Origin: Leptobrachium leishanense
Taxonomy: Eukaryota > Chordata > Amphibia > Anura > Megophryidae
Assembly (NCBI GenBank): GCA_009667805.1
Contig: CM019067.1
Location: forward strand, 71,256,997 to 71,320,996
DNA length: 64,000 nt
Reading direction: 5' to 3'
Shown here: positions 1-11,852 of the stretch, piece after piece
Layout of the letters: each line of letters begins with the position of its first letter
How positions within the stretch are numbered: position 1 is the stretch's first letter
Program-made: the position numbers and the translations under genes
Notes under the pieces: model-generated
Databases searched by the model: none
Seen by the model: the letters and a program-made list of their open reading frames with translations, nothing else
Told to the model about the DNA's origin: nothing

Positions 1-1104
1 CAAAATTCCGGGTGAGAGGTGTAAGAAGCTTATTGATGGTTATAGGAAGCGACTGATTTCAGTTATTTTTTCCAAAGGGTGTGCAACCAAATATTAAGTT
101 ACGGGTGCCAAGAATTTTGTCAAGCCCATTTTTGGAGTTTTGTGTGACATTATGTCCAATTTGGTTTTTTTCCTCCCTTTTTTTGTTTTGTTCCAATACA
201 CACAAAGGGAATAAACATGTGTATAGCAAAACATGTGTTACTGCAATACTTTTCTGTGAGAAATACTTGATTTTCTGGAAAAATGCCTGGGGTGTCAACA
301 ATTTCGGCCAGGAGTGTACATCCAGGAAAGGCAACGAATCCCAATACCCTCTGCAATGTGTGATTGCAAAGGTAAGCAATAAATGATTTAACATGTTGAG
401 TGACTTTGTGAACGCACAATCACATATTACAAGGCTATTTGAGCGGGCATTCCTTTTTTGCAGCCAAGAATAGGGGCCCATTATTCTCAAGCTGGCTTCT
501 TGTAGGGTTTCCAATACAATGTATACAAATTGGTAAATTACAGTTAGAAGTAGGTAAATTTAAGCCACGAGCTTGCGGCTTGCTCATCGTAACGGCTAGA
601 GGCATTAAGTTAACAAGGGGAACCATTAATTCAATGACCCCACTTGTTAACTTAATGCCTCATTTGGTATAGGGCCCATGGTTTGGCATTCAAATTCCAA
701 AAGCGGCCACTTATAGACACCGAAAGAACATTTCTGCAGGCCCAGACTCCTTTAAGCCCCGATATTTGACAATTAGGCATACTAATTTTTACAGGTGATT
801 GATGGCGTGCTGGATACAGCTCTGCAATGACTGCGTCCAAACCAATCCAACCAAACCATTACTTCAGTTAAGTAGACCTCAGTTGACCCATCTGAGTGCT
901 GGCAGCAAGAAAAAAGTATTTATTCAAACTGTTGTCCAAAAGTGCAGAATCAATTACAATGTGATTGCATTCTGTAGTGTTGCTTCTATTTGGCTCACCA
1001 AACCTGAAGAAAAACTCCAGAGCAGGACTCCCGACTATATCAGAATCTGTCTGCTGACCATAAAAAGGTCGTCAATATACAGATAGAAGGTGATCCAATA
1101 AAAA
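1..1104. other. No gene seen; one hairpin
   Basis: I see no coding region or named repeat here. The one structure is a perfect-looking inverted repeat at about 600-660, with 21-bp arms (AGGCATTAAGTTAACAAGGG type) around a loop of roughly 17 bp. It could be the core of a small palindromic element, but I could not place its ends. Confidence 0.5.
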
Positions 1105-1109
1105 CAATG

Positions 1110-1330
1110 GGCTGTATTACAAAGTTGGTGCTAACTTAACCAGAGCTGTTGTAAACTTACCAGAGCCATACAGGGTTATTCAGAGAAAGGTGAAACTCTG
1201 GAGAACTTTTGGAGAATTCTTTCTCCAAATGTTCTCCAGAGTTACACCTTTCTCTGAATAACCCTTATAGTCTATGGAGTTAAGTTTACAACAGCTCTGG
1301 TTAAGTTAGCACCAACTTTGTAATACTGCC
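1110..1330. mobile_element. Palindromic MITE carrying a second palindromic MITE
   Basis: The outer element has long inverted arms (GGCTGTATTACAAAG ... CTTTGTAATACTGCC) and is flanked by CAATG at 1105-1109 and 1331-1335. A second inverted repeat sits inside at about 1171-1265, starting CAGGGTTATTCAGAGA and ending TCTCTGAATAACCCT. It is flanked by TA and belongs to the same terminal family as the MITEs at 27123, 28193 and 49616. The outer left arm resumes after the inner element, so the inner insertion is the younger event. Neither element has coding capacity. Superfamily of the outer element is unknown; the inner one is TA-targeting, so Tc1/mariner-like is the best guess. Confidence 0.8.
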
Positions 1331-1335
1331 CAATG

Positions 1336-3235
1336 ACAGTGATCACAATTCAAGAATGCTTCAGTACTATCGCTGGCATAGCGGCTTGTCCTATGCCTAC
1401 CCATCTATTAATGTAATAATTGTGTAATGAATGTGAAGCTGAATTTTGATAATTTAGAACCAAAATAATTGTGATGTCTCACACAGAAGTGAGGAGGTAT
1501 CTGTGCGAAGTAAATAGACTAATATTTTTTCTAAGTATAAAGACCTCATATAAATGTATTAGTCACAATTTATATTCCGAGTATCCATTCGAATCCTAAA
1601 ACCTGTTGTTTAGTTCACATGTCTCAATTACTTGTCAGTATGAAACCCAGCCAACTGTCTTGACTTCGGAAGCAATCTAACCATACCCAAGTGATTTTGC
1701 ATGCATTCTGTGCCCCTCGAGTGTTCTAATTAGCTAAGGTCTTCTCAATTGTTTTATTTAGAATTAGAGAGCATATAAAATAAATGACGTATTGCACAAT
1801 GGTGGCGAACAGTAATTACCTTTTTTTTTGTTTCCATCATTGTTGCTAACTCTGTAGTCCCATAACACACATCCTTGGGCATTAATGTTTAATTCGGCGC
1901 TCATTAAACAGAAGGCACACTATTGCTTGGCATGATTCCACGATCTAAATTCCATGTGAGGAATGAACTGCTGGAAGGCTGCCAATGTTATTTCAAGAAC
2001 AACAGAGTGCCATGTACAAAAGAAAATAAATATATATATATATGTCTTGCTGCAGTAGGAATTGGCAAGAGGGTAGTTTTCTGGACCTGGCAGCTAAGTG
2101 GCATTCAATATAAACATATGTTATGGTAAGAGTTCAAGAGATATGGTTACATTTCACTCCTGCTATAAACATGAGCGTTGGCAGAGGGAATAAATTAAAT
2201 ATAAATAATGACTGACGTATTTTAGTTAATTTCAAGAATTGGGCACTTTACCAAAAATCTGACTCAGATGTACTTACATTGAATCATAAATGCTTTGTAG
2301 CTTTGAAGATATATAGTTACTCACTGAAGATACATCGGCGGTATAACAACATCACAAGAGCAGCAGCGGCAGATCGTTTATCATGATTATTCATTTAGAT
2401 TTTGTTAATAAAGACGGTATTATTGCCTTTTTGCATGGGATATCAGTTCTGTAATACCTAAAGTTTGTGCTATATTTTGTTTCATATATACAGGTATTTG
2501 CAAAACAAGGTATCATGGTTCTAAAAATATAAGAATATAAAAATAGATCATACTGAATTCAGAGCACTTCACATTATTATCTCTAAAGATTTAAAAAATA
2601 AACTGATTTAGGAATAATCAACTGGGATTTGGTTACAAAACATGATCATACATAGTTTAAGCCTGTTCCATCAGTGGCAGGTCCTGTCCTTCCCAAACAA
2701 TGACTTATTTTACGAGATTAAGCAATTTGGGGCTCGAATGAATTCCAACAGCTGGTTTTTTTGTGCTTTTTTTTTTTAACTATCAGCTGATTCAGTTGAA
2801 AAAATTTGACCTAAGCAAAATTTTGAGAAATGTCCATTTAAGTAAAAACATCGGACCAGAATAAAGACCGGAAAAATAAAAAAAAATAAAAAAATAAAAG
2901 AGTGTAAATACTCGTGTATAGATGCTTTTTTCCACGTTTCACTATCTTCCTCTAAAGCTCAGACTTTAAAATGAAACCCACAGACATGTGCGTTGCACTC
3001 TGCAGTCCTGCAAATGCGTGTCTTACAGCAAACCCTGTAAATATTCATCTGGTTGTAAATTCTGGACATGTGCACCTTTTACAGTAAATCCCGGAAATGT
3101 GAGTTTTGCTGTAAATCCCGGCAGATTTGCGTGCTTTTACTGTAACAATTTAAATATTACAGCAGGGATTTGCAGATTGTAAATATAAACTAATATTGTA
3201 TCGGAGTTGTGGATTGAAAATATAACTGTACAATG
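1336..3235. other. AT-rich region, no gene; degenerate short repeats near its end
   Basis: No open frame here resembles a protein. It contains a short (TA)n run near 2030-2042. From about 2984 to 3182 a degenerate unit of some 30 bp recurs, each with a 'tacagtaaatcccggaaatgtg'-like core. Similar diverged units continue after the inserted element, from 4374, so that element interrupted an older repeat tract. Confidence 0.5.
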
Positions 3236-4373
3236 TTAACCCTTAGTGACCGGACGGTTTTACACAAATCCGTCTTTTAGTGACCGCTGCTGTTTTTACG
3301 TTTCTGCGCTGTTAGTGTTTAGGTCAAATTTTCCTCTTACTCGTTTATTCAACCCACACATATTATACACCGTTTTTCCCGCCATTAAATGGACTTTCTA
3401 AAACTACCATTATTTCCATCATTTCGATTAATTTACTATAAAAAAATATGAAATATTTTGAAAAAAATGGTAAAAACACACTTTTTCGTAATTTAATCCT
3501 CAAAAAAGAACCTGGCTAAATAGTTTCAAAATTTGTCCCGAGAATAGAAATACCCAATTTTTACATGTTTTTGCTTTTTAACCCCTTCACTGCTGAGCCA
3601 GTTCACCTATGTGTGCTGAGCTCATTCTGACTGTTTTATGCTAATTATTTTTAGATGACAGCCTAGGTACTATTTAACTACCCCCCAGACAAAAAATTGA
3701 ACCAAAAAAACCCACATTTCTTTTTATTTTTTTTAAATTATTTATTTATTTTTTAAAGTTTTATGTTTACACCAAACCTGGTGATGTTTGGTATCATTGG
3801 AAAGGCCATGATCAATATCGAATATGACCCTCTAGTTGCCAAGGATTGGGATAGCTCCACACGGCAGCTAGGGGGTTAACTGGCCCACTGACATACTCAC
3901 ACATATGGTGAGGATGTCAGTGGGTGGGGGGTGACCTGGAGGCTTGGCTGACATCCAAGATGTCAGCCCCCTATAGTTTTGAATCGCGATCCGGCAGAGA
4001 AATCATTAAAGCAGTACAGCGCTGAAAAGGGGAGACTCTCCCCTTTCCAGCGGTGCAACTTGCATCTCTCTATCTTCAATGGTTGGAGAGATAGAGGGCT
4101 CCGAAGGAGCTCCCCCTCCCCTCCATTGATTTCAATGGGGGCGCCTGCTGATGACGTCACCACGCAGCGTGGTGACGTCATCGAGCTCACCGGCCCATCT
4201 AGATCACAGGGGCAGGCTTCCTCCCTGCCAGATCTGCGAGGGATCCAGCGAGGGAGGTAAGTATCGGGCGGGAGGGAGGTTAGGCGCCGCTGATGTACTA
4301 TGCATGTCCGAGGGTCTAAGGGAGACCCGTGGGCAGGACATACATAGTACGTCAGCGGTCTCTAAGGGGTTAA
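3236..4373. mobile_element. 1.1-kb TTAA-flanked non-autonomous element (piggyBac-like)
   Basis: The element is bounded by TTAA at both ends, reads CCCTTAGTGACCGG inward on the left and ends TCTAAGGGG on the right. That fits the TTAA target and CCC-type ends of piggyBac elements. The right half is a series of hairpins, for example about 4018-4051 (gaaaaggggagactctcccc core) and about 4150-4181 (gatgacgtcacc / ggtgacgtcatc). It is the same family as 40390-41589 (opposite orientation) and 52864-54481. It has no transposase. An internal 'ttaaccccttcactgctgag' near 3579 resembles the start of the related families at 22524 and 55343, so it may be composite. Confidence 0.8.
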
Positions 4374-4854
4374 TGTACAAACTTGCGTGTTATTACCGTA
4401 GCATTAAAAATATACAGACTTGCGAGCTATAGGTATAATACTGTATATTTTAATGTACAGAGTTGTGAGAATTTAAATTTACATTACAGAGGTTTCGTGT
4501 GGGTGAAATACAGCAAAGATCATTCAAAGATCAACAGTCACGCTGTCAGCAACCAACTGCCTGGAGTGAGTGCGGGCCTTTCATCTTCTGCTCACCACAA
4601 GGAAGCAAACAAAACAGGGTTCTCCAAGGTGCCTCCCAGTGGATAGTTTCCAAGCCAGGTATAAACCTATAGGATTTAAACTGATTTTTATGGTTCTGGT
4701 AACAATTGGTTAAGTTTACTCCTGAGTCTGAGCTAGCCCTAGTTGTTTAATTGAGGTGCATGTTACAACACGCTAACAATGAGCAACGTTTTGGCTGGTG
4801 GTGCCAAGCAAAAATCAGTTTTAATCCTGGCTCCTTCACTAACAGCTGGCACTC
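4374..4854. other. No gene seen
   Basis: AT-rich sequence continuing the degenerate repeat tract from before 3236. Nothing coding or structured was recognised. Confidence 0.4.
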
Positions 4855-5580
4855 TGTCACATCTGGGGCTCGTGGAGGGGATCAGGTGGCTCGCGGATGT
4901 GTGGCTCCGCCGGCTGGCCGAGTGCCAGGAGTTCTGGCGGCATCCGTCAAAGTTGTGGCTGATCAGGGGGCGGGGCGCGGCGTGATGACGCGGAGCCACC
5001 GGCTTTGAAAAACAGATTGCGCACACTGAGTCCTTACCTTGACGTGGCGTTTCATTCCCGCATCGCTACTGTGCTGTATTGTTTTTTCTCATTACTGACC
5101 CTCCTATTCTGAGGACCTCGATCTGTTGCCGACCCTGCTTGTTATATTGACGATTCTCTCTCTATATCCCTCCCTGCCTGTTGTGTCTGCTGCCTGGTGC
5201 TGCTGGTGTGTGCCTTAGATCCTGCCACCTACTGTATCGCAGTACACAGTGTATAATCATTGCTGACCCGGTTTGTTATATCGACGATTCTCTCTCTGTA
5301 CCCCTGTCTGTTGTATCTGCCACCTGGTGTTGGTGTGTGCTTTCTATCCTGCCACATACTGCAGCGCAGTGCACAGCATATATACTTTGGTCTCTTGTGT
5401 TAATTGCTTGGTGCAATCTCCCTGGCCTTTGTGTCTGCTAGAGGTAAAGGGTTAGTGGTCCCGACCATCCTAAGGATCAGAGGTTTAGAGGTCTGTTGAC
5501 AGGGATCCTACCAGGTCTGTCCTGGGGAACGTCACACACTCACACTGGCGGGATGCTGCTGGAATTGAATGACCGTAACA
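4855..5580 (-). repeat. Probable solo LTR, reverse orientation
   Basis: It begins TGTCACATCTGGGGCTCG and ends GACCGTAACA, the mirror image of the LTR family found whole at 19984, 14297 and 50014 (TGTNACGG ... GGATGTNACA). The GC-rich block 4870-5000 matches the 3' part of those LTRs in reverse. The expected 5-bp duplication is not clear here (CACTC on one side, CTTTC on the other), so the ends are less certain than for the other copies. Inside, a segment starting TTGTTATATTGACGATTC recurs about 133 bp later (near 5139 and 5272). No internal retroelement genes accompany it. Confidence 0.6.
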
Positions 5581-5614
5581 CTTTCAAATGAAATTACCCA
5601 CCTATCCTTTAAAA

Positions 5615-5795
5615 CTGTGGTTCCCAACCGCGGTCCTCAAGTACCCCCAACAGGTCAGGTTTGTCATATCTAAAGCACAGCACATGTGATAGGATTTGCT
5701 GCTCAGCGATTGCAGGATACAGTCTGCATTTCCCCAAGGTGATCTGTAAAACCTGGCCTGTTTGGGTACTTGAGGACAGCGGTTGGGAACCACTG
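5615..5795. mobile_element. Short hAT-type MITE
   Basis: Inverted ends of about 30 bp, reading ctGTGGTTCCCAACC on the left and GGTTGGGAACCACTG on the right, continued by GTCCTCAAGTACCC / GGGTACTTGAGGAC. The 56906-57086 element has the same ends and interior and shows an 8-bp duplication, which places the family in hAT. Non-coding. Confidence 0.75.
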
Positions 5796-6594
5796 CTGGT
5801 ATTTAATGCCCTGTTTCTGTACAACTTTTCATTCCATTGAAAATTGAATCACTGCACATCAGCTTCGGTTTGTTCTTCTAGGTTCTTTCGTTGCAGGTTA
5901 CATCGTTCATCACTCTAAACATCTTTCGACTCATCTCTTCCACCCTTCTGGTCCCTTCTGTGTCTCATGGTCTGATATGAGGATCTCTTTCTTCTGCATC
6001 TCCTGCCTCATTTTGACCAAATGGGTTTATATCACTTTGGGTGCAGAGTTAGAGGCTGGGGTCAAGTTGAGGGGGAAAGCATGGGAGTGCAGTTATCCCA
6101 CTATTTTTTACAGAAGGAACTCCATTCCCATTGGTTTCATACACTATAAAGCTTGTATTCAATCATATATTTTCCTGTTAGAACACAATAAGTGTGGCAT
6201 TTATCATATTTTTGCTAAAATCCACATATATACATAAATACATCAGATTTGAGTGTGCGTTTATGTTAAGTGTGAGATGACAATTCCTAATTGGGGGACA
6301 GAAATCTTGACCGAGTTCCCACACTTCTGTTTTTAGGACTTGACCCCTGGTTAGAGGGTTTTGGTATTCTGCCTGTACATCTGTTTTCTTTCAATTGTCG
6401 TTTAGCCTGAAATACACTTAATAAAGATTTCTTTAAAAAAACAAGGCTAAAAACCACTCACTGCCAAATATTGGCTTCAGCTCCCAGAAAATGCCAAACG
6501 ACTGATGTGCTGGTACGGCTTCCCGTTGAAGTAGCCAACTGGATACAGTAAGCACTACCATGGCCATTATCCCTCAAAATGTTGTATACACACA
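5796..6594. other. No gene seen
   Basis: Single-copy-looking sequence. No splice-bounded exon, structural RNA or terminal repeat was recognised. Confidence 0.4.
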
Positions 6595-7495
6595 CAGGGT
6601 TATCCAAAGAGATCCGAATTGCTTGAGAAAGGTAACCGAACGCTGAAAATCAGCGTTCGGTTACCTTTCCTGACCATTCGGCTATCCAGAGAGCAGGCAA
6701 TTCGCCAAATCCTAGCGAATTGCCTGAACATACGGTGCCTGTTCGGTGCCTGTTCGAGGGCAGTGAAATCCCCATAGAGAAGCAATGCTTCGGCTATTCA
6801 GTGAACACAAACCAGCAGTGAAAGGTTCCCCTAATGCCCTGCCATTCGGTGATTTCATGCGGCAAATTTATTCAGGAGAATCCCATAGGCTTCAATGTTA
6901 AAAATATTCCCGTTTTAATTCAATATGTAATAAACCGTTCATTATAAAATTCTGCAGTAAAGAGTCTCTTTATTTATAGATTTTTTAGGATACTTTAAGC
7001 ATTTTTCTGATTTATTTTTTTTAAAAGTTTACTTCTTTTTTCTGTAACAGCCCTCTTTATTATCATTCCCTGGACCTCCTGTGCAAATTTCAGACATTTT
7101 CGCTCAGTAGTTTCTTTGCAAACAGCGTTTCATTTTCACAGATTCATACAAACGGTTTTGCTAATTTATTCACTGCCTCCGCTGCGTCTCAGTTGCTTCG
7201 GCTCTGTGTGATTCGGCTCCTGTTCGGCTGCTTCGCTGTGTGTGATCGGCTCCTGCTCGGGTTTTTCGAAGGTTAATAAAGATGTTTTTGCTTGTTTTCA
7301 GCGTGCATTCGGTGGGTTTTGCGGTGAGTTTTCGTCGGGTTTTCGGCAGCTTTTCCCTGCAATTCGGGGACCCTGTGGTGCTTGCTGAATACACCGCAGG
7401 GTCACCGAAATGGGATCAGCAAAAGGAACCGAATTGAAGAGAACGAACAGTCACCGAACGTGCGGTGACTTTTCGAATCTCTTTGAGTAACCCTG
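6595..7495. mobile_element. 0.9-kb TA-target-type element with subterminal hairpins, copy 1
   Basis: Ends CAGGGTTATCCAAAGAGATC and GAATCTCTTTGAGTAACCCTG are inverted. Just inside the left end is a near-perfect hairpin (about 6639-6678: aaaggtaaccgaacgctg / cagcgttcggttaccttt), and a second one lies inside the right end (gtcaccgaacg / tgcggtgac). The interior carries the block 'cttcaatgttaaaaatattc' onward (6893-7010), shared with the other copies and with an unrelated fold-back element. Related copies are at 18686, 24192 and 51448. No transposase; probably a Tc1/mariner-type passenger because copy 4 has a TA duplication. Confidence 0.85.
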
Positions 7496-7969
7496 ACATT
7501 GAATCGTGAAATAGGATGTCACAGAATGCATTTTTAGCAGCTTTAAATTTTATTTGGTTACCCATTCAGGTTAACTTATTCATAATAAACCTGTTTAAAA
7601 GGTTTTAAAGGTGAAGAAAAATAACATTTGAACAGAGGGTTAAGAAAAAGAAACTCATCTTTATTTACGAATTTCATGAGGCATTTGCATCGGATTACTA
7701 GCAAAGGTTTACATATTGAAAAGTTTTCAAACCCGTGTTATGCTGACCCTGAATCTAGTAAGATAATATTATGAAAAATAATATCACTGCTGTCAAAGTC
7801 CACTAACCCAAGAAAGTGTAATTTGAGGATTATGGTTTAGGAATTACATTATGAAGAAAAGCAAAGAGAACAAAGAAATCTCTGGGAGATTTTTCAGAAA
7901 GAATTTAGAGTATTTCACGGTTTTAGTCCAGCCCAAAGAATCTGCCACTTTAGAATTAAGAGTATTTTT
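7496..7969. other. No gene seen
   Basis: AT-rich sequence with nothing recognisable. The left end of the piggyBac region to the right may lie here, but I could not find its terminus. Confidence 0.35.
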
Positions 7970-7977
7970 ATATAGGT

Positions 7978-8399
7978 TAGGGATGTGCGTTTCGGGTTTC
8001 GGAATTTTCACGAAATTTCCCGATTCGTGTTTTCGGATGCGGGAGATTTTCCGAAAATTTTTAGATCCGAAAATGGCAGATCCGAAAAGTTTTCCGAGCC
8101 GAAACGAAATATTTTTGGAATTTTCGAATGTACTTGAAATGTGTCAAATCGAAATTTATTGCTTTGAAACGAGGAGAACAGACGTTCTGAAAAAACAAAA
8201 ATTTCCGAAAATACGAAAAGTCGATACAAAAAACGAGCTAAGTGACACGAAACTACGAAAAATGGTCGAAATTCCGAAAAAAATGTACACGAAAAACAAG
8301 TCGAGCCGAACCGAATCGAAACAGAAATCGTCCGAAACGAGCCGAATCGAAAAGTTTAAAAATCGAATCGAACCGAAAAAAAATCTGTGCACAAGCCTA
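7978..8399. mobile_element. hAT-type MITE, TAGGGATGTGC family
   Basis: The 422-bp element starts TAGGGATGTGCG and ends GCACAAGCCTA, with a perfect 8-bp duplication ATATAGGT at 7970-7977 and 8400-8407. Its interior is rich in 'ccgaa' and 'tcgaa' steps, which produces long but meaningless open frames on both strands. The closest relative is 34762-35303. The 8-bp duplication is what assigns it to hAT. Confidence 0.9.
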
Positions 8400-8899
8400 A
8401 TATAGGTTAAATGATGTTTTTTAATACACTTTTTTTGCATAACCCACAACAATCAGTCATGGTTCTTTTGTTTTATAAAAAAGGCAATATAGTTTACAAT
8501 ACACTCAACTTTCCTAAACACACATTCAGAGCTTTCAAACTTTGACCCCAAAATTTCTTATGTATCAACAACCGTCAAAAAAAATTAATTCCTTAGTAGT
8601 TTCTAAATTTAGTACTGAGTTTAGCAATACCCAATGTTTACATATTCCTCGCTTTTTTCCTTATTTTATGCAACAATAAGTGCAAGTAGCACTTTGCCAT
8701 TTCCAAAGAGTTTATTTTCAAAACTAGTGATAGTGACATTGTAACACTGATATCTGTCACTAATTCCTGAATAACCCTCCACATATACATATTTTTTTAA
8801 AGTACACAAATCAAGGTATTAAACTTGGGGTATTTTGACTCTTTCCATACAAACCATTTTACCACAAATCTATGCCAAAGTTTGAGAAAAAAAAAATTT

Positions 8900-10175
8900 T
8901 TGGTGATTTTTTTTTTGAACGCAATTTAAGAATACATGTACTGTGAACTTTAAGGTTTACTGCCAAAGAGCACCCCAAAATATGTTCAGCAACATCTTCT
9001 GAGTAAATTGATACCACCCATGTATAGGTATGTTGGGTCATTTGGGGGCTAATAGGCCTTATTTGGGGGGTGCGCATTTCAGTTTTCCAACTTGGAATTT
9101 TCACATTTCGTCATCATGCACCCATGTCCTATTTGGGACATTTTTGAAGCCGGCCAAAGTAATTTACCCCCATCAAACCACATATTTTTAGAAAGGGCAC
9201 ACCCTAGGGTGCTTCAAAGAGTTGTATTTTAACACTTTCCATGCACTAGCTCTATGTCCAACCTTCAGGTAGTCACTTTTTGGGTTATTTTTTCACACAC
9301 ATTGTACTTTAGGCATGAATTGTCAAATCCAGTTATGGGTTACTGCCAAAAAACACCCCAAAATATGTTCAGCAACATCTTCTGAGTAAATTGATACCAC
9401 CCATGTATAGGTATGTTGGGTCATTTGGGGGCTAATAGGCCTTATTTGGGGGGTGCGCATTTCAGTTTTCCAACTTGGAATTTTCACATTTCGTCATCAT
9501 GCACCCATGTCCTATTTGGGACATTTTTGAAGCCGGCCAAAGTAATTTACCCCCATCAAACCATATATTTTTAGAAAGGGCACACCCTAGGGTGCTTCAA
9601 AGAGTTGTATTTTAACACTTTCCATGCACTAGCTCTATGTCAAACTTTCAGGTAGTCACTTTTTGGGTTATTTTTTCACACACATTGTACTTTAGGCATG
9701 AATTGTCAAATCCAGTTATGGGTTACTGCCAAAAAACACCCCAAAATATGTTCAGCAACATCTTCTGAGTAAATTGATACCCCCCATGTATAGGTATGTC
9801 GGGTCATTTGGGGGCTAATAGGCCTTATTTGGGGGGTGCGCATTTCAGTTTTCCAACTTGGAATTTTCACATTTCGTCATCATGCACCCATGTCCTATTT
9901 GGGACATTTTTGAAGCCGGCCAAAGTAATTTACCCCCATCAAACCATATATTTTTAGAAAGGGCACACCCTACGGTGCTTCAAAGAGTTGTATTTTAACA
10001 CTTTCCATGCACTAGCTCTATGTCAACTTTCAGGTAGTCACTTTTTGGGTTATTTTTTCACACACATTGTACTTTAGGCATGAATTGTCAAATCCAGTTA
10101 TGGGTTACTGCCAAAAAACACCCCAAAATATGTTCAGCAACATCTTCTGAGTAAAGTGATACCACCCATATATAG
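8900..10175. repeat. ~383-bp tandem array, block 1
   Basis: The marker 'caccccaaaatatgttcagc' recurs at about 8971, 9354, 9737 and 10119, spacings of 383, 383 and 382 bp. Units 2 and 3 are almost identical; the edges are more diverged. Open frames inside are incidental. The next block has the same length scale and shared landmarks. Confidence 0.95.
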
Positions 10176-10429
10176 ATTTGTTCTGTTGTTTTTGGGGTGC
10201 TACGCCAATCTTTGACATGTGCTTGTCAATTTTCTAATTTGACATACAGTATCTTCTTTGCTTATCTTCTTTTTAGGGCCTTTTTACATACCCCAGTTTT
10301 ATGAACGTGCATATATTTGGTAAGCTAACACCCCAAAGTATTGTAAATGGAGTGTTTTTATGCTATGGATGCAACCGTTTGCTCCAAACAAATTGGATAC
10401 TGTTTGGTGGTCATTTTTCATTTTCACAC

Positions 10430-11710
10430 CCACATCAGTTTTGGACTGTGATTTAGGAGACACTGTTGTTGGTTACTGCATGAAAACTCTCCAGGTTGTT
10501 TTCTGCAAGGTCTCCTGAGTACACCCATGCCCCCCATGCATAGGTTTGCCAGGATTTTGGGAAGGTCCAAATACAATTTTTATGACTTTGTCATTGGAGT
10601 TGAAATTGAGATTATTTCTTCAGCTAGGCTAGCTTCGGTTTTGGGTCTACCGCATACCCCAGTTTGAATTATTGCCAGAAAATTGTTTATATTGTTATGT
10701 TGACACCCCAAGGTATTGCATATGGAGTGCTTTGATGCCATGGATGCAACGGTTTTAGCCCAAAACATTTGAGAAGGTGTGTGGTGTAATTTTTCAATTT
10801 TCAGATTTTTACGCCCACATTAGATTTGGACTGTGATTTAGGAGACACTGTTGTTTGTTACTGCATGAAAACTCTCCAGGTTGTTTTCTGCAAGGTCTCC
10901 TGAGTACACCCATGCCCCCCATGCATAGGTTTGCCAGGATTTTGGGAAGGTTCAAATACAATTTTTATGACTTTGTCATTGGAGTTGAAATTGAGATTAT
11001 TTCTTCAGCTAGGCCTAGCTTTGGTTTTGGGTCTACCGCATACCCCAGTTTGAATTACTGCCAGAAAATTGTTTATATTTGTTATGTTGACACCCCAAGG
11101 TATTGCATATGGAGTGCTTTGATGCCATGGATGCAACGGTTTTAGCCCAAAACATTTGAGAAGGTGTGTGGTGTAATTTTTCAATTTTCAGATTTTTACG
11201 CCCACATTAGATTTGGACTGTGATTTAGGAGACACTGTTGTTTGTTACTGCATGAAAACTCTCCAGGTTGTTTTCTGCAAGGTCTCCCGAGTACACCCAT
11301 GCCCCCCATGCATAGGTTTGCCAGGATTTTGGGAAGGTTCAAATACAATTTTTATGACTTTGTCATTGGAGTTGAAATTGAGATTATTTCTTCAGCTAGG
11401 CCTAGCTTTGGTTTTGGGTCTACCGCATACACCAGTTTGAATTATTGTCAGAAAATTGTTTATATTTGTTATGTTGACACCCCAAGGTATTGCATATGGA
11501 GTGCTTTGATGCCATGGATGCAACGGTTTTAGCCCAAAACATTTGAGAAGGTGTGTGGTGTAATTTTTCAATTTTCAGATTTTTACGCCCACATTAGATT
11601 TGGACTGTGATTTAGGAGACACTGTTGTTTGTTACTGCATGAAAACTCTCCAGGTTGTTTTCTGCAAGGTCTCCTGAGTACACCCATGCCCCCCATGCAT
11701 AGGTGTGCAA
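10430..11710. repeat. ~387-bp tandem array, block 2
   Basis: The marker 'ggactgtgatttaggagaca' recurs at about 10443, 10826, 11214 and 11601, spacings of 383, 388 and 387 bp. The last unit breaks off near 11705, about 150 bp before the transposase stop codon. Landmarks such as 'ggttactgc', 'ctgagta' and 'cccatg.ataggt' occur in the same order as in block 1, so the two blocks appear to be diverged versions of one ancestral unit. Confidence 0.95.
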
Positions 11711-11852
11711 AGATTTTGGCAAAATACAGCACCAATTGTAGAATATAAAAATGTACGAATAAAATGTAAAAGTCTGGTGCAGTAAAAGAAAAAAAAAACT
11801 AAACTGAACTAACTAACTGGAGTGTGAGAAAAAATAGAAAGGAAAAAAAAAA

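Noticed and set aside
7851..8405. 184-codon open frame
   Set aside because: It coincides with the hAT MITE at 7978-8399, whose TCGAA/CCGAA-rich sequence lacks stops in several frames on both strands. No protein motif.
8900..11710. Centromeric satellite
   Set aside because: Only seven to eight units, bounded by transposon sequence, with no higher-order extension.
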